A DNA stretch of 64,000 nt from Mycobacterium botniense (GTDB taxonomy: Bacteria > Actinomycetota > Actinomycetes > Mycobacteriales > Mycobacteriaceae), in assembly GCF_010723305.1 (NCBI RefSeq), contig NZ_BLKW01000002.1, positions 1,302,001 to 1,366,000 of the forward strand, written 5' to 3'. Of this stretch, positions 19,604-27,145 are shown one piece after another. The stretch's first letter is position 1. Each line of letters begins with the position of its first letter. The translations under genes and the position numbers were made by a program. Under the pieces are notes generated by a model. The model did not search any database. It was given only the letters and a program-made list of their open reading frames with translations, and was not told where the DNA came from.

Positions 19604-20737
19604 CTAACAACCGCTGCTAAACGGAATGTTATTGCACAGGTTCACGACGGATGTTGTCAGAGTTGGCAGGAGGCCGTTCAGTACGTCGACGTTGCCGTTC
19701 AGGGTTCCGACGCCGTCCTCGAGGCCGGTGACGGTGTTGTCGAGGCCGGTGACGGTGTTGTCGAGGCTGGTGACGTTGCTGTTGAGCCCGGTGACGGTGT
19801 TGTCGAGGCCGGTGACGTTGCTGTTGAGCCCGGTGACGGTGTTGTCGAGGCTGGTGACGTTGCTGTTGAGCCCGGTGACGGTGTTGTCGAGGCCGGTGAC
19901 GGTGTTGTCGAGGCTGGTGACGTTGCTGTTGAGCCCGGTGACGGTGTTGTCGAGGCCGGTGACGGTGTTTTCGAGGCTGGTGACGTTGCTGTTGAGGCCG
20001 GTGACGGTGTTGTCGAGGCCGGTGACGTTGCTGTTGAGCCCGGTGACGGTGTTGTCGAGGCTGGTGACGTTGCTGTTGAGGCCGGTGACGGTGTTGTCGA
20101 GGCTGGTGACGTTGCTGTTGAGGCCGGTGACGGTGTTGTCGAGCCCGGTGACGTTGCCGTTGAGGGTTTCGACAGTGCTCTGGAGACCGGTGACTTCTCC
20201 GCCGAGCGTGACGACGTGCCCGTCCAACGTTGTGATGTTCGCGTCAAGGGCAGGCAAATCAGCGTTCAGCGTGGCGACGTTCTTATCCAAGGCGATGACG
20301 GTATTCCCGATATTGAGCAGACCGTAGACGTCGGAAACCAGCCCCCCGAGGTTACGTGCCAGCGGTGCGGTCAGCGTGTCGACAGGGCCGGGTAACGCGT
20401 TATCAAGCTCGAGGGCCAAGCTGCCGAGGGGGGTGGCCGCGGCACCGTCGGCGGTGAACGCGGCAGGGTCGACCGATCCCAGATAATCTGCAAACGGTCC
20501 GCCGAGGTTGGCGCCGTTCACCAGGTCAGCGCCCAGGAGGTTGCCGCCGATCACATCAGCCCACAACGCAGGGTCTAGGAGGAGATCGAGGATGTCGGCG
20601 TGGGCAGCGGGGGCGGTAGGCGCGGGAATCACGGCGGCGGCCAGCGCGGCACCGACCACCGGGCCCACAGCCGCGGCGCGAACTCCTTGGCGGCGGCGGG
20701 GCTTACAAGTACCACGGTTGCGTCGCTGAATGGCCAT
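19604..20737 (-). CDS. Secreted heptad-repeat coiled-coil protein
   Basis: I do not recognise this 377-residue protein. It has a very basic N-terminus, a hydrophobic core and AHA at 45-47, a good signal peptidase site. Residues 48-149 form a Leu/Gly/Ala-rich region without clear family. Residues 150-366 are 31 consecutive heptads with Leu at d and Val at a (types LDNTVTG and LNSNVTS), never broken. The last 11 residues hold two cysteines (LCNNIPFSSGC). The polar Thr/Asn surface and unbroken heptads recall stalks of trimeric adhesins, but no beta-roll head or anchor is seen. AGGAG precedes the start; a GTG at 20740 is an alternative. It lies between two Omam pairs on the opposite strand. Confidence 0.75.
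   Translation of the reverse strand: MAIQRRNRGTCKPRRRQGVRAAAVGPVVGAALAAAVIPAPTAPAAHADILDLLLDPALWADVIGGNLLGADLVNGANLGGPFADYLGSVDPAAFTADGAAATPLGSLALELDNALPGPVDTLTAPLARNLGGLVSDVYGLLNIGNTVIALDKNVATLNADLPALDANITTLDGHVVTLGGEVTGLQSTVETLNGNVTGLDNTVTGLNSNVTSLDNTVTGLNSNVTSLDNTVTGLNSNVTGLDNTVTGLNSNVTSLENTVTGLDNTVTGLNSNVTSLDNTVTGLDNTVTGLNSNVTSLDNTVTGLNSNVTGLDNTVTGLNSNVTSLDNTVTGLDNTVTGLEDGVGTLNGNVDVLNGLLPTLTTSVVNLCNNIPFSSGC
19724..20143. repeat. 21-bp tandem repeat array inside the coiled-coil gene, 20 units
   Basis: Twenty near-identical 21-bp units encode residues 199-338. Reading with the gene, 12 units encode L(D/E)NTVTG (type A) and 8 encode LNSNVT(S/G) (type B). The order is ABABABAB AABAAB ABAB AA. 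The AA doublets break strict alternation and point to unequal exchange or slippage. Because each unit is a whole heptad, gain or loss of units keeps frame and coiled-coil register. Confidence 0.9.
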
Positions 20738-20740
20738 CAC

Positions 20741-20994
20741 GGCATATCTCCTAATCGTGCGAGGTGGTGCAGGGACGGCCCTAGCGTAATTGCACTCACG
20801 TCAACCGATACGAATATGTAATAAAATCGATGCCGGATCGCTACCACAAAGTAATGATGGTGGTCGATAATGTCTAAACTTTTTACAAAGGGATTGACGC
20901 TGTTGATCGTCTCCGGAGATTCCCGCTCGCCCGCTCAATTTTGTGTCTGCCGAAAGCTGGCAGGTATCAGTGCAACATCCGATGATGTGGGGAA
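20741..20994. other. AT-rich divergent spacer between the coiled-coil gene and omamA copy 2
   Basis: The 254-bp spacer contains a stretch from about 20800 to 20890 that is far richer in A and T than the rest of the window, with runs such as AATAAAA and CTTTTTACAAA. It holds the AGGAG site of the coiled-coil gene and must contain promoters for both directions. A loose repeat ACCAC-N12-GTGGT lies near 20842-20864. No gene is evident in it. Confidence 0.5.
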
Positions 20995-21918
20995 GTGCTG
21001 TGCCGGATTGGCTGGTGGCTGTCCAGGGGAATTAAACGGGAGTTCTGGGACCTGACCGGTCGCAGCAATATGGCTGCAGCTGGGCGAACTCTACGGGCAA
21101 TCCAGCCCCGGAGGCGGGTTCCCACGTCGGCGGCCGGCCTGCTGATCGGGCCCGCGACCGCGGTGGCATGGTTAGTTGATACCCTCGTCGCCGTGACCGA
21201 AGGCAAACACGCCAAAAAAGAGCCGGGCGAGGTTCCTTCGGAGCCCGACGAGATCACCGCCGAACCGGCGAACGGTGCTGAGGCCGCGGCTACCGCGCTG
21301 CTGCGAGAAGAGGCCGCCGGCCCCGGTGCCGACGACCACGCGCCGCAGCCGACTGACGGTGGCGTCGTTTCGGCGCCCAAGCCGGGCAAAGTGTTCTCCG
21401 GCTACGGCATCGCGTCGGCCATTCTGGGGCTGGTCTCGGTGGCCGCGCTGGTGTTCAGCGCGATTACCTGGTCAATGCATCGCAGGGCCGACGAAGAGGG
21501 GCACTACCGCACCGAGGTCAAAAAGACCGCGGCCGAATGGGCCAGCCTGTTGCTCAACATCAACAAAGACAATGCCGAGCGCGTGCTGCATCGCTTGCGT
21601 GAGCAAACCACCGGCCCGCTCAACGCCGAGTTCGACCCCACGCTCATGCCGTTTCGAGACACATTGCTGAAGTTGCAGTCTCGCGGTGGGCGTGTCGAGG
21701 CGGTGGCCATCGTTTCGTTGCCTCAAAAACTCGACCTCGGGACGGCGCCAGCCGCTGCCGTATCCCGGGGAACCCGCACCGAGACCGTCCTGGTGCTCGC
21801 CACCTCGGGCGCTGTGAACAAGGAAGGCAAGCCGCAGCGCGTGTATTGGAATCTGCTGCTGAACGTGTCTGACGCGGCGGGCAAGTTCATGATCTCGGGG
21901 CTACAACCGATCCGATGA
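20995..21918 (+). CDS. OmamA-like membrane protein, copy 2, with N-terminal extension
   Basis: The 307-residue protein repeats the OmamA layout from about residue 130: FSGYGIASAILGLVSVAALV helix, then KKTAAEWASLLLNINKDN, ending LLLNVSDAAGKFMISGLQPI. It differs from copy 1 by an N-terminal extension of some 110 residues, with a second hydrophobic stretch (AAGLLIGPATAVAWLVDTLV) and an acidic Pro/Glu/Ala linker. The start is uncertain: a GTG at 20995 has GGGGAA just before it, and an ATG at 21070 would shorten the protein by 25 residues. It overlaps the next gene as ATGA, like copy 1. A paralogue of the Mce-associated accessory protein is the best call. Confidence 0.8.
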   Translation: MLCRIGWWLSRGIKREFWDLTGRSNMAAAGRTLRAIQPRRRVPTSAAGLLIGPATAVAWLVDTLVAVTEGKHAKKEPGEVPSEPDEITAEPANGAEAAATALLREEAAGPGADDHAPQPTDGGVVSAPKPGKVFSGYGIASAILGLVSVAALVFSAITWSMHRRADEEGHYRTEVKKTAAEWASLLLNINKDNAERVLHRLREQTTGPLNAEFDPTLMPFRDTLLKLQSRGGRVEAVAIVSLPQKLDLGTAPAAAVSRGTRTETVLVLATSGAVNKEGKPQRVYWNLLLNVSDAAGKFMISGLQPIR

Positions 21919-22640
21919 AAGGTATCCGCACTCTCGCGCCTTCGGCGGCAACTCTGCGCCGCTGGTGGCGGGTGCTGGCCTACGATATCGCCGCGCCGCT
22001 AGCCACCATCGCCGGGCTGGTGATGATCGGAATCGTGCTGCGCTGGCCACCGTGGTGGGTGTCGGCCTGCTCAACCCTGGTGGTGCTGATCATCGTGGGC
22101 GCAGTGGCCAACTTCGTGCAGGGTCGCGGGCCGGGGACGATCGGGACAAACGACCAGAGACCGTGGCTGCGGCTGGTCGTGGTCATCATCTGCACGACCG
22201 CGCTCCTGGCAGCGGTAATCCTCGGGTATTTCGGCTGGACGGTGCGCGACCGTGAGCTCGACCGCGACACCACCGAAGTGGTTCGGGTGGCCACTGCCGT
22301 GGCAGAGGCGATGGCGTCGTTTTCCCCGGTCGACCCGGCAGCGTCCCTCAAACGCGCTGAGGCCATGATGTTGCCAGAAAGTGCATCGGTGCTGAAAGAC
22401 CGCTACGAGAAATCCAAAGCCGCGCTGGCCCAAAACATGGTCACAGCCGAATCCCAGCTCGTCGCGGCTGGTGTTCTGGCGCTCAGGCCGCCAGCGGCCA
22501 CCGTGGTGGTGGTGATGCGGGGCACCCAGAGCAGGCCCGATGTGACGCCCATCCACACGGTGATCGCGCTGCGAATGAAGCTGGCGAAAAAGGGAGACCG
22601 CTGGCTCGTCGCCGACATATTGCCGGCGCATGTCCACTGA
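21915..22640 (+). CDS. OmamB-like membrane protein, copy 2
   Basis: The 241-residue protein has the layout of OmamB copy 1: a short cytoplasmic start, three membrane helices (about 22-45, 50-70, 84-108), then an exported domain whose landmarks recur in the same order. Examples are RDTTEVVRVATAVAEAMASF and the closing KLAKKGDRWLVADILPAH. Both members of the pair are therefore duplicated, including the ATGA overlap. It ends 47 bp from the convergent Rv0201c-like gene. Confidence 0.82.
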   Translation: MKGIRTLAPSAATLRRWWRVLAYDIAAPLATIAGLVMIGIVLRWPPWWVSACSTLVVLIIVGAVANFVQGRGPGTIGTNDQRPWLRLVVVIICTTALLAAVILGYFGWTVRDRELDRDTTEVVRVATAVAEAMASFSPVDPAASLKRAEAMMLPESASVLKDRYEKSKAALAQNMVTAESQLVAAGVLALRPPAATVVVVMRGTQSRPDVTPIHTVIALRMKLAKKGDRWLVADILPAHVH

Positions 22641-22669
22641 TCCGGCAGTCAGCGCCGCAGTTATTGTCG

Positions 22670-22684
22670 GCGCCCCCGGCGCCC
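22670..22684. terminator. Short GC hairpin between convergent omamB copy 2 and Rv0201c-like gene
   Basis: GGCGCC-CCC-GGCGCC forms a six-base stem in the 47-bp gap between two convergent stops. It is short but very GC-rich. No T-tract follows. Confidence 0.35.
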
Positions 22685-22687
22685 GGC

Positions 22688-23272
22688 TCAGCCTGGGTTT
22701 GGCGAGTGTCGGGACCGCAGCTTGGCGAAGCGATCGGATAGCCGGCGCATCCGAATCATCAGCGACGCCGACGGGCTGACCCTGGCGTCGAGATAGCTAC
22801 TCAGTTCGTCGACGCTGACGCCGATACGGGACGCGAATTCCTGCTCACCCAGGCCTGATCGTTCGATTAGTAGGCGCACGTGACGGGCCACTTCCGCGCG
22901 TTCATCGGCCTCCAGATGTATGCGGGCGCGGTCGAGCACCTCCCAGAGCGCTTTGGAGATCCCGTAGGGCCGGGTGCCCTCGAGAACCTCTTCGACCTGG
23001 CGGGCAGTCCGCCCGTACGGGTCGCGCTTTAGCGCGGCAGCAATCTGCTTCCAAATATTGATATCGCCATTCTCCAGCGCTGAGCGGATCGCCGCTGTCG
23101 ACCAAAATTCGACGGGCCGGTTCCCGTGATTGTCTGGCTGGGCACCCGGCTGTGGGCGCGGCATCCCCGTACGCCGGTCTGCTGACGGCGATGGCGGAAC
23201 CTCTCCAGGGTGCCGGTCCGGCGCAGGCCGTTGAGGTGTCGGCCCGGGGCGTGGATCCGCTGCCAACGTCAC
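22688..23272 (-). CDS. Conserved protein with C-terminal XRE-like helix-turn-helix (Rv0201c-like)
   Basis: The 194-residue protein starts with a Pro/Arg-rich low-complexity region of about 55 residues, then a conserved region (EFWSTAAIRSALENGDINIW). It ends with a helical domain that resembles an XRE-type DNA-binding domain: LIERSGLGEQEFASRIGVSV, then DELSSYLDARVSPS. The GTG at 23272 overlaps the mmpL11 stop (GTGA), so it is co-translated with mmpL11. This fixed coupling with a lipid/heme transporter gene is also seen in H37Rv. Its target, if it binds DNA, is unknown. Confidence 0.75.
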   Translation of the reverse strand: MTLAADPRPGPTPQRPAPDRHPGEVPPSPSADRRTGMPRPQPGAQPDNHGNRPVEFWSTAAIRSALENGDINIWKQIAAALKRDPYGRTARQVEEVLEGTRPYGISKALWEVLDRARIHLEADERAEVARHVRLLIERSGLGEQEFASRIGVSVDELSSYLDARVSPSASLMIRMRRLSDRFAKLRSRHSPNPG

Positions 23273-26247
23273 CTCGTCTCCTCCAGCATCGCGACCGCCA
23301 CCGCCAAGCAGCGCTTCGTGACCTGCTCCCAGTGTGCCCTCGCATCGGTATCAGACCAATCCTCATCGGCGAGGTCAGCTGGATGCGGGTCGGCAAGCCG
23401 GCGAACTAGCTGGGTGGCGATCGGGTGCCCCCGGTGTGCTTCACAACAGTAGTACCTATCCATCCCGGCCAGCACCACAGCGGCGGTCTCGGGCTCCATC
23501 GCCGCGACCAACTCCGCAAATTCCGCGTAGTCGCGGTGGCTGTTTCGGCACATGATCAGGTAACCCTGGAGACGCAGCGTTTCCGCGCCGGTGGGAATCT
23601 GAAGCCGGTCGCCAGTGGGCAGCTGGACGAAGGTGGTCTCCACCGGACTGCGCCGCTGGACCATCGGGGAAGCAGCCGCACGCTCGGCGGCCTCGGTTTC
23701 GAGGGCATCAAGGGCGATGGTGAGCCGTTCCCGCCACAAGGTAACCGGATGCATCGCCCGCGCCGTCTGTGCGTTCCCGCGGCCGTTGCGAGAAGACAAA
23801 CCGCTGACGAGCTTTCGCGCCATCGACTGGCCGCCGGCGAGAGTGGTCGCGCCCACCAGCGCTTCGCGGTGAGCGGCGGCGTCGCCACCCTTGGCCTGGG
23901 CGTGCAGGTCGGCGCCGCGCAAGCAGCCGGTGAAGGCCAGCGGGTCGGAAACGCAAATCGTCTGCGGAGCCAGATGCTTAAACCTGGCCGCTGATTTCAG
24001 CACCATTCGCAGATCGGCGCTGGGCACCACCGGGGCGGGGATGTCATCGGGGATGAGCACGACACCACCGAGGTCCACCTTGGGCAGTGGCCGCTCGAAG
24101 TCAACCGACGGCAGTATGCGAGCCAGCCAGCCGGGCAGCCACCAATTCCATTGGTCGAACATCGCCATCAGGGCCGGAACCAGCACCAAGCGCACGACGG
24201 TGGCATCCACCGCGATCGCCACGGCGCACGCCACACCGATTTCCGCGACCAGCGGCATACCGGCGAATGCGAAGCCGATGAACACCGCGATCATGATCAG
24301 CGCGGCGCTGGTGATGGTCCGTGCACTGGTGCTCACCCCGTAGGCGACCGCATCGCGGGTTTCACCGAACTGCAGGAAACGTTCCCGGATGCGGGTCAAA
24401 AGAAAGATCTCGTAGTCCATCGACAACCCGAACGTCATTGCCAGCACCAGGGGAGGCACGGTGCTATCGATCGACCGGATCGGTGCGAAACCGAGTTTGT
24501 CCAGCCAGCCCCACTGGAACACCATCACCAGGCTGCCGTAGGCCGCGGCCACCGACAGCACGGTCATCAGCACGCCCTTGAACGCCAGAAACACCGAATG
24601 GATCGAGACAAGCAACATCACGAACGCGATCAGGGCGACAAACACCAACACCAGCGGTTCAGTCGCCGACACCCGATCGTCGAAGTCTTTGATCAACGCA
24701 GTCGGACCGCCCACATCCACTTGGGCCGATCCGAGGCCCGGCACCTCGGGGAGGTGCGTGCGCATCCAGTCAACGGTTTCCCGCGCGCGCATGTCCTCGG
24801 GATCAACGGAGAGCACCGCGTTCAGTAGCGCGCTGCTGTTGTTGTCGGCGAATATCGGCGGCGACACCGAGATGATTTCGGGAGCGCGCTTCATCTCGTC
24901 ACGGACTGCGTCCAGCGCCTGGCTGTGCGCGGGCGAGGACGCTTCAGCATCCGGGAAAGTCACCAGCACCTGGATCGGACCCAACGCGCCGGGCCCAAGC
25001 GCCTGGGCAGCTGCCGCCACGCCGGCGCGAATCTCATGCGACGAATCGAATTGCCGCAACAGGCTATTGCCCAGGGTCAGCGACAACGCGGGCGCTGCCA
25101 TGGCGATCAGGAGCGTCGACGCTGCCAGCGCCGATGCCCACGGACGGTGCATCACCCAGCCGATCCAGCGGCTCCAGAAGCGCGATTGAGTGCTCTCCGG
25201 CCGCCGCGACCAGTGCAGTAGCGCCGACCGCTTAGCCGCCGCCCGCCCGAATGTGGCGAGCACGGCCGGCGTCAACGTGGCTGACGTCAACATCGCGACC
25301 GCCACCGCGAGAATCGCTCCGGTGGCCATCGACGCCAGCGCCGGGGTGTTGATGACATAGATCCCGGTCAGTGAGGCGATGACTGTCATCCCGGACAGCA
25401 CCACCGCGAGACCCGACGTTGCCATGGCCGCGTCGATGGCCTCCTGGGGCTGGCGCCCGGCGCGCAGCTCCTCGCGGAAGCGCATCAAAATGAACAGCGA
25501 GTAGTCCACCGCGAGCGCGATGCCGAACATGGACACGGTCGAGGTCACAAATACCGACATCGTGGTATGGGCCGAGAGGAGGTAGACCACTCCCATGGTG
25601 ATCACCACGGTGCAGATGCCCAGCGCCAGCGGGATGGCCGCCGCGGCCAGCGAACCGAACACCGCGAGCAACACGATCAGGATGATGGGCAGGTTCCAGC
25701 GTTCCGCGTCGGCGATATCGTGTTTGGTGTTTGCTGCAGCGGCCGCGCTCAGCGCGCCCTGCCCGATGACATACAGCCGCACCCTGCCGTTATCGATCTG
25801 CCCGGGCTGATCGCCGCGGACGCCGAGTCTGTCGCGCAGCTTTTTCGCCACGTCACTCGCCCCGGTGTTATCGAAGTCCAGGCGCAGCGAGACCACATAC
25901 GGGCGGTCAGGCCGTGGAGCGGGCTGGCGCTGGTCAGGCAGCACCGACACGCTGGGAACTTCGCCAGCGACCCGCTTCAAAAACGCGACGGCGGTGTTCA
26001 TGTCTTGGTAGCTGGCATCCGCGCGCGGGGCCGCCACCAAAGCCAGCGGTGATGCTCCCTGGTCGCGGTAATGGTTTTCGAGTTGGTCGTGCACAGTCAG
26101 TGACTGCGATCCGGCAACCTCGAAACCTCCGCCGGTGAGATGACCCGACTGAGTCAGCGCCAGGTAGATCGCCGGCGCCAAAGCCAGCAACCACCCTGTG
26201 AAGACCAGCCAGCGGAATCTGCGCAGTGTGCCGCTGAGGCGCATCAT
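23269..26247 (-). CDS. mmpL11: RND transporter MmpL11
   Basis: The 992-residue protein has the RND plan: one helix, a periplasmic porter domain, a six-helix bundle with proton-relay sequences (IALAVDYSLFILMRFREE; FGLSMDYEIFLLTRIRE), repeated once, then a cytoplasmic tail of about 280 residues. MmpL11 exports monomeromycolyl diacylglycerol and mycolate wax esters and works in heme uptake. I use the ATG at 26247 (MMRLSGTLRRFRW), which lines up with the M. tuberculosis start. A GTG at 26295 would add 16 residues, but it lies only three bases past the -10-like TAGGCT at 26299-26304, so it is probably untranscribed. Rv0203-like hemophore is divergent. Confidence 0.93.
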   Translation of the reverse strand: MMRLSGTLRRFRWLVFTGWLLALAPAIYLALTQSGHLTGGGFEVAGSQSLTVHDQLENHYRDQGASPLALVAAPRADASYQDMNTAVAFLKRVAGEVPSVSVLPDQRQPAPRPDRPYVVSLRLDFDNTGASDVAKKLRDRLGVRGDQPGQIDNGRVRLYVIGQGALSAAAAANTKHDIADAERWNLPIILIVLLAVFGSLAAAAIPLALGICTVVITMGVVYLLSAHTTMSVFVTSTVSMFGIALAVDYSLFILMRFREELRAGRQPQEAIDAAMATSGLAVVLSGMTVIASLTGIYVINTPALASMATGAILAVAVAMLTSATLTPAVLATFGRAAAKRSALLHWSRRPESTQSRFWSRWIGWVMHRPWASALAASTLLIAMAAPALSLTLGNSLLRQFDSSHEIRAGVAAAAQALGPGALGPIQVLVTFPDAEASSPAHSQALDAVRDEMKRAPEIISVSPPIFADNNSSALLNAVLSVDPEDMRARETVDWMRTHLPEVPGLGSAQVDVGGPTALIKDFDDRVSATEPLVLVFVALIAFVMLLVSIHSVFLAFKGVLMTVLSVAAAYGSLVMVFQWGWLDKLGFAPIRSIDSTVPPLVLAMTFGLSMDYEIFLLTRIRERFLQFGETRDAVAYGVSTSARTITSAALIMIAVFIGFAFAGMPLVAEIGVACAVAIAVDATVVRLVLVPALMAMFDQWNWWLPGWLARILPSVDFERPLPKVDLGGVVLIPDDIPAPVVPSADLRMVLKSAARFKHLAPQTICVSDPLAFTGCLRGADLHAQAKGGDAAAHREALVGATTLAGGQSMARKLVSGLSSRNGRGNAQTARAMHPVTLWRERLTIALDALETEAAERAAASPMVQRRSPVETTFVQLPTGDRLQIPTGAETLRLQGYLIMCRNSHRDYAEFAELVAAMEPETAAVVLAGMDRYYCCEAHRGHPIATQLVRRLADPHPADLADEDWSDTDARAHWEQVTKRCLAVAVAMLEETR

Positions 26248-26302
26248 GAACTGCTGGATTTTCGGTCTCCCCGCATCTTCCGGCGTTGCGTGCACGTGAG
26301 CC

Positions 26303-26319
26303 TACCGCAGCATGCGGTA
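26303..26319. promoter_or_regulatory. Perfect palindrome upstream of mmpL11
   Basis: TACCGCA-GCA-TGCGGTA is a 17-bp perfect inverted repeat. It shares two bases with TAGGCT (26299-26304, minus strand), the probable mmpL11 -10 box. A dimeric regulator bound here would block that promoter. The spacer up to the Rv0203-like gene has no other clear signal. Confidence 0.5.
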
Positions 26320-26560
26320 AATTAGTTGGGCTTATCAGCCGTTGAGCTGCAACAACTTGGTATCGGTGGCCGGTTGGTAACGTGCGCGCAGCTGGTGAGC
26401 CCATACCAACAGTGCGGTCTCATCGTGCTGCTGTTCCGCCTGAGGATTTGGCGGCGGCGCCGCCGGGGATGGCAGGATGTCGGGTGGCCGTTCGCGGGCG
26501 CGGTGATTTGACCGCAGCCGCTTGCCAGGGTCGATATCCGCGAACCGTAAGGAGTTATCG

Positions 26561-27112
26561 ATGATGACGACCACCGCGCGCCGCCGACTCGCGGGCGTTT
26601 TGACCGTCACGGCACTGGGTGGGGTTGCCGCTGCGGCTCGGATAGGCGCGTTGGCGATCGCCGCACCGGATCCCTGCGCCGCCAGCGAGGTTGCGAAAAC
26701 AGCCGGTTCGGTTGCTAAATCGACGGGCGACTACCTGGACTCGCATCCGGAGACGAACCGGGCGATGACCACGATCTTGCAGCAGCCCGCGGGGCCGCAG
26801 TCGATTACGTTGCTGAAGAACTATTTCGACGCCAATCCCAAAGTCGCCAGCGATCTGCAGACCATCTCCCAGCCGCTGACCGGCCTGTCCACCCAATGCC
26901 AGCTGCCGATCACGATTCCTCAGGTGCTCGGATTGATGCAGGCCACGCAAGGCCAGGGCGGGCTCCCGGCAGGGCTGTCCGGGCTGGCCGGGCCGCAGCC
27001 AGCGGTCGGGACAGCGGGGAGCGTCCCTGCGGGCCCCGCCCCGGCTGCGCCGCCGGCACCGATTGGGCCGCGCCCAGGTCCGGCGCCGGTATCGCCTGCT
27101 CCCGGCAGGTAG
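26561..27112 (+). CDS. Secreted heme-binding protein (Rv0203-like hemophore)
   Basis: The 183-residue protein has a signal peptide (about 1-35) and a helical mature domain that begins DPCAASEVAKTAGSVAKSTG. The heme motif YLDSH keeps Tyr and His at the spacing of Tyr59/His63 in Rv0203. The third ligand, His89 as I recall it, is replaced by Tyr in LLKNYFDANPKV. Two cysteines (DPC, TQC) may pair. The C-terminal 50 residues are a Pro/Gly/Ala tail that I do not recall in Rv0203. AAGGAG is six bases before the ATG at 26561. The protein would pass heme to MmpL11 and MmpL3, which flank it. Confidence 0.85.
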   Translation: MMTTTARRRLAGVLTVTALGGVAAAARIGALAIAAPDPCAASEVAKTAGSVAKSTGDYLDSHPETNRAMTTILQQPAGPQSITLLKNYFDANPKVASDLQTISQPLTGLSTQCQLPITIPQVLGLMQATQGQGGLPAGLSGLAGPQPAVGTAGSVPAGPAPAAPPAPIGPRPGPAPVSPAPGR

Positions 27113-27145
27113 AGCTGACAACCGTTGCCCAACCCCGACCGGTGC

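Noticed and set aside
19724..20143. Possible PE_PGRS or PPE-type repeat protein
   Set aside because: There is no PE or PPE N-terminal domain and no Gly-Gly-Ala repeat; the repeat is a regular LxxxVxx heptad.
19626..20327. Repetitive plus-strand frame (repeats of LVTLLLSPVTVLSRP) opposite the coiled-coil gene
   Set aside because: The minus strand has the ribosome binding site, signal peptide, regular heptads and a proper C-terminal end; the plus frame has none of these.
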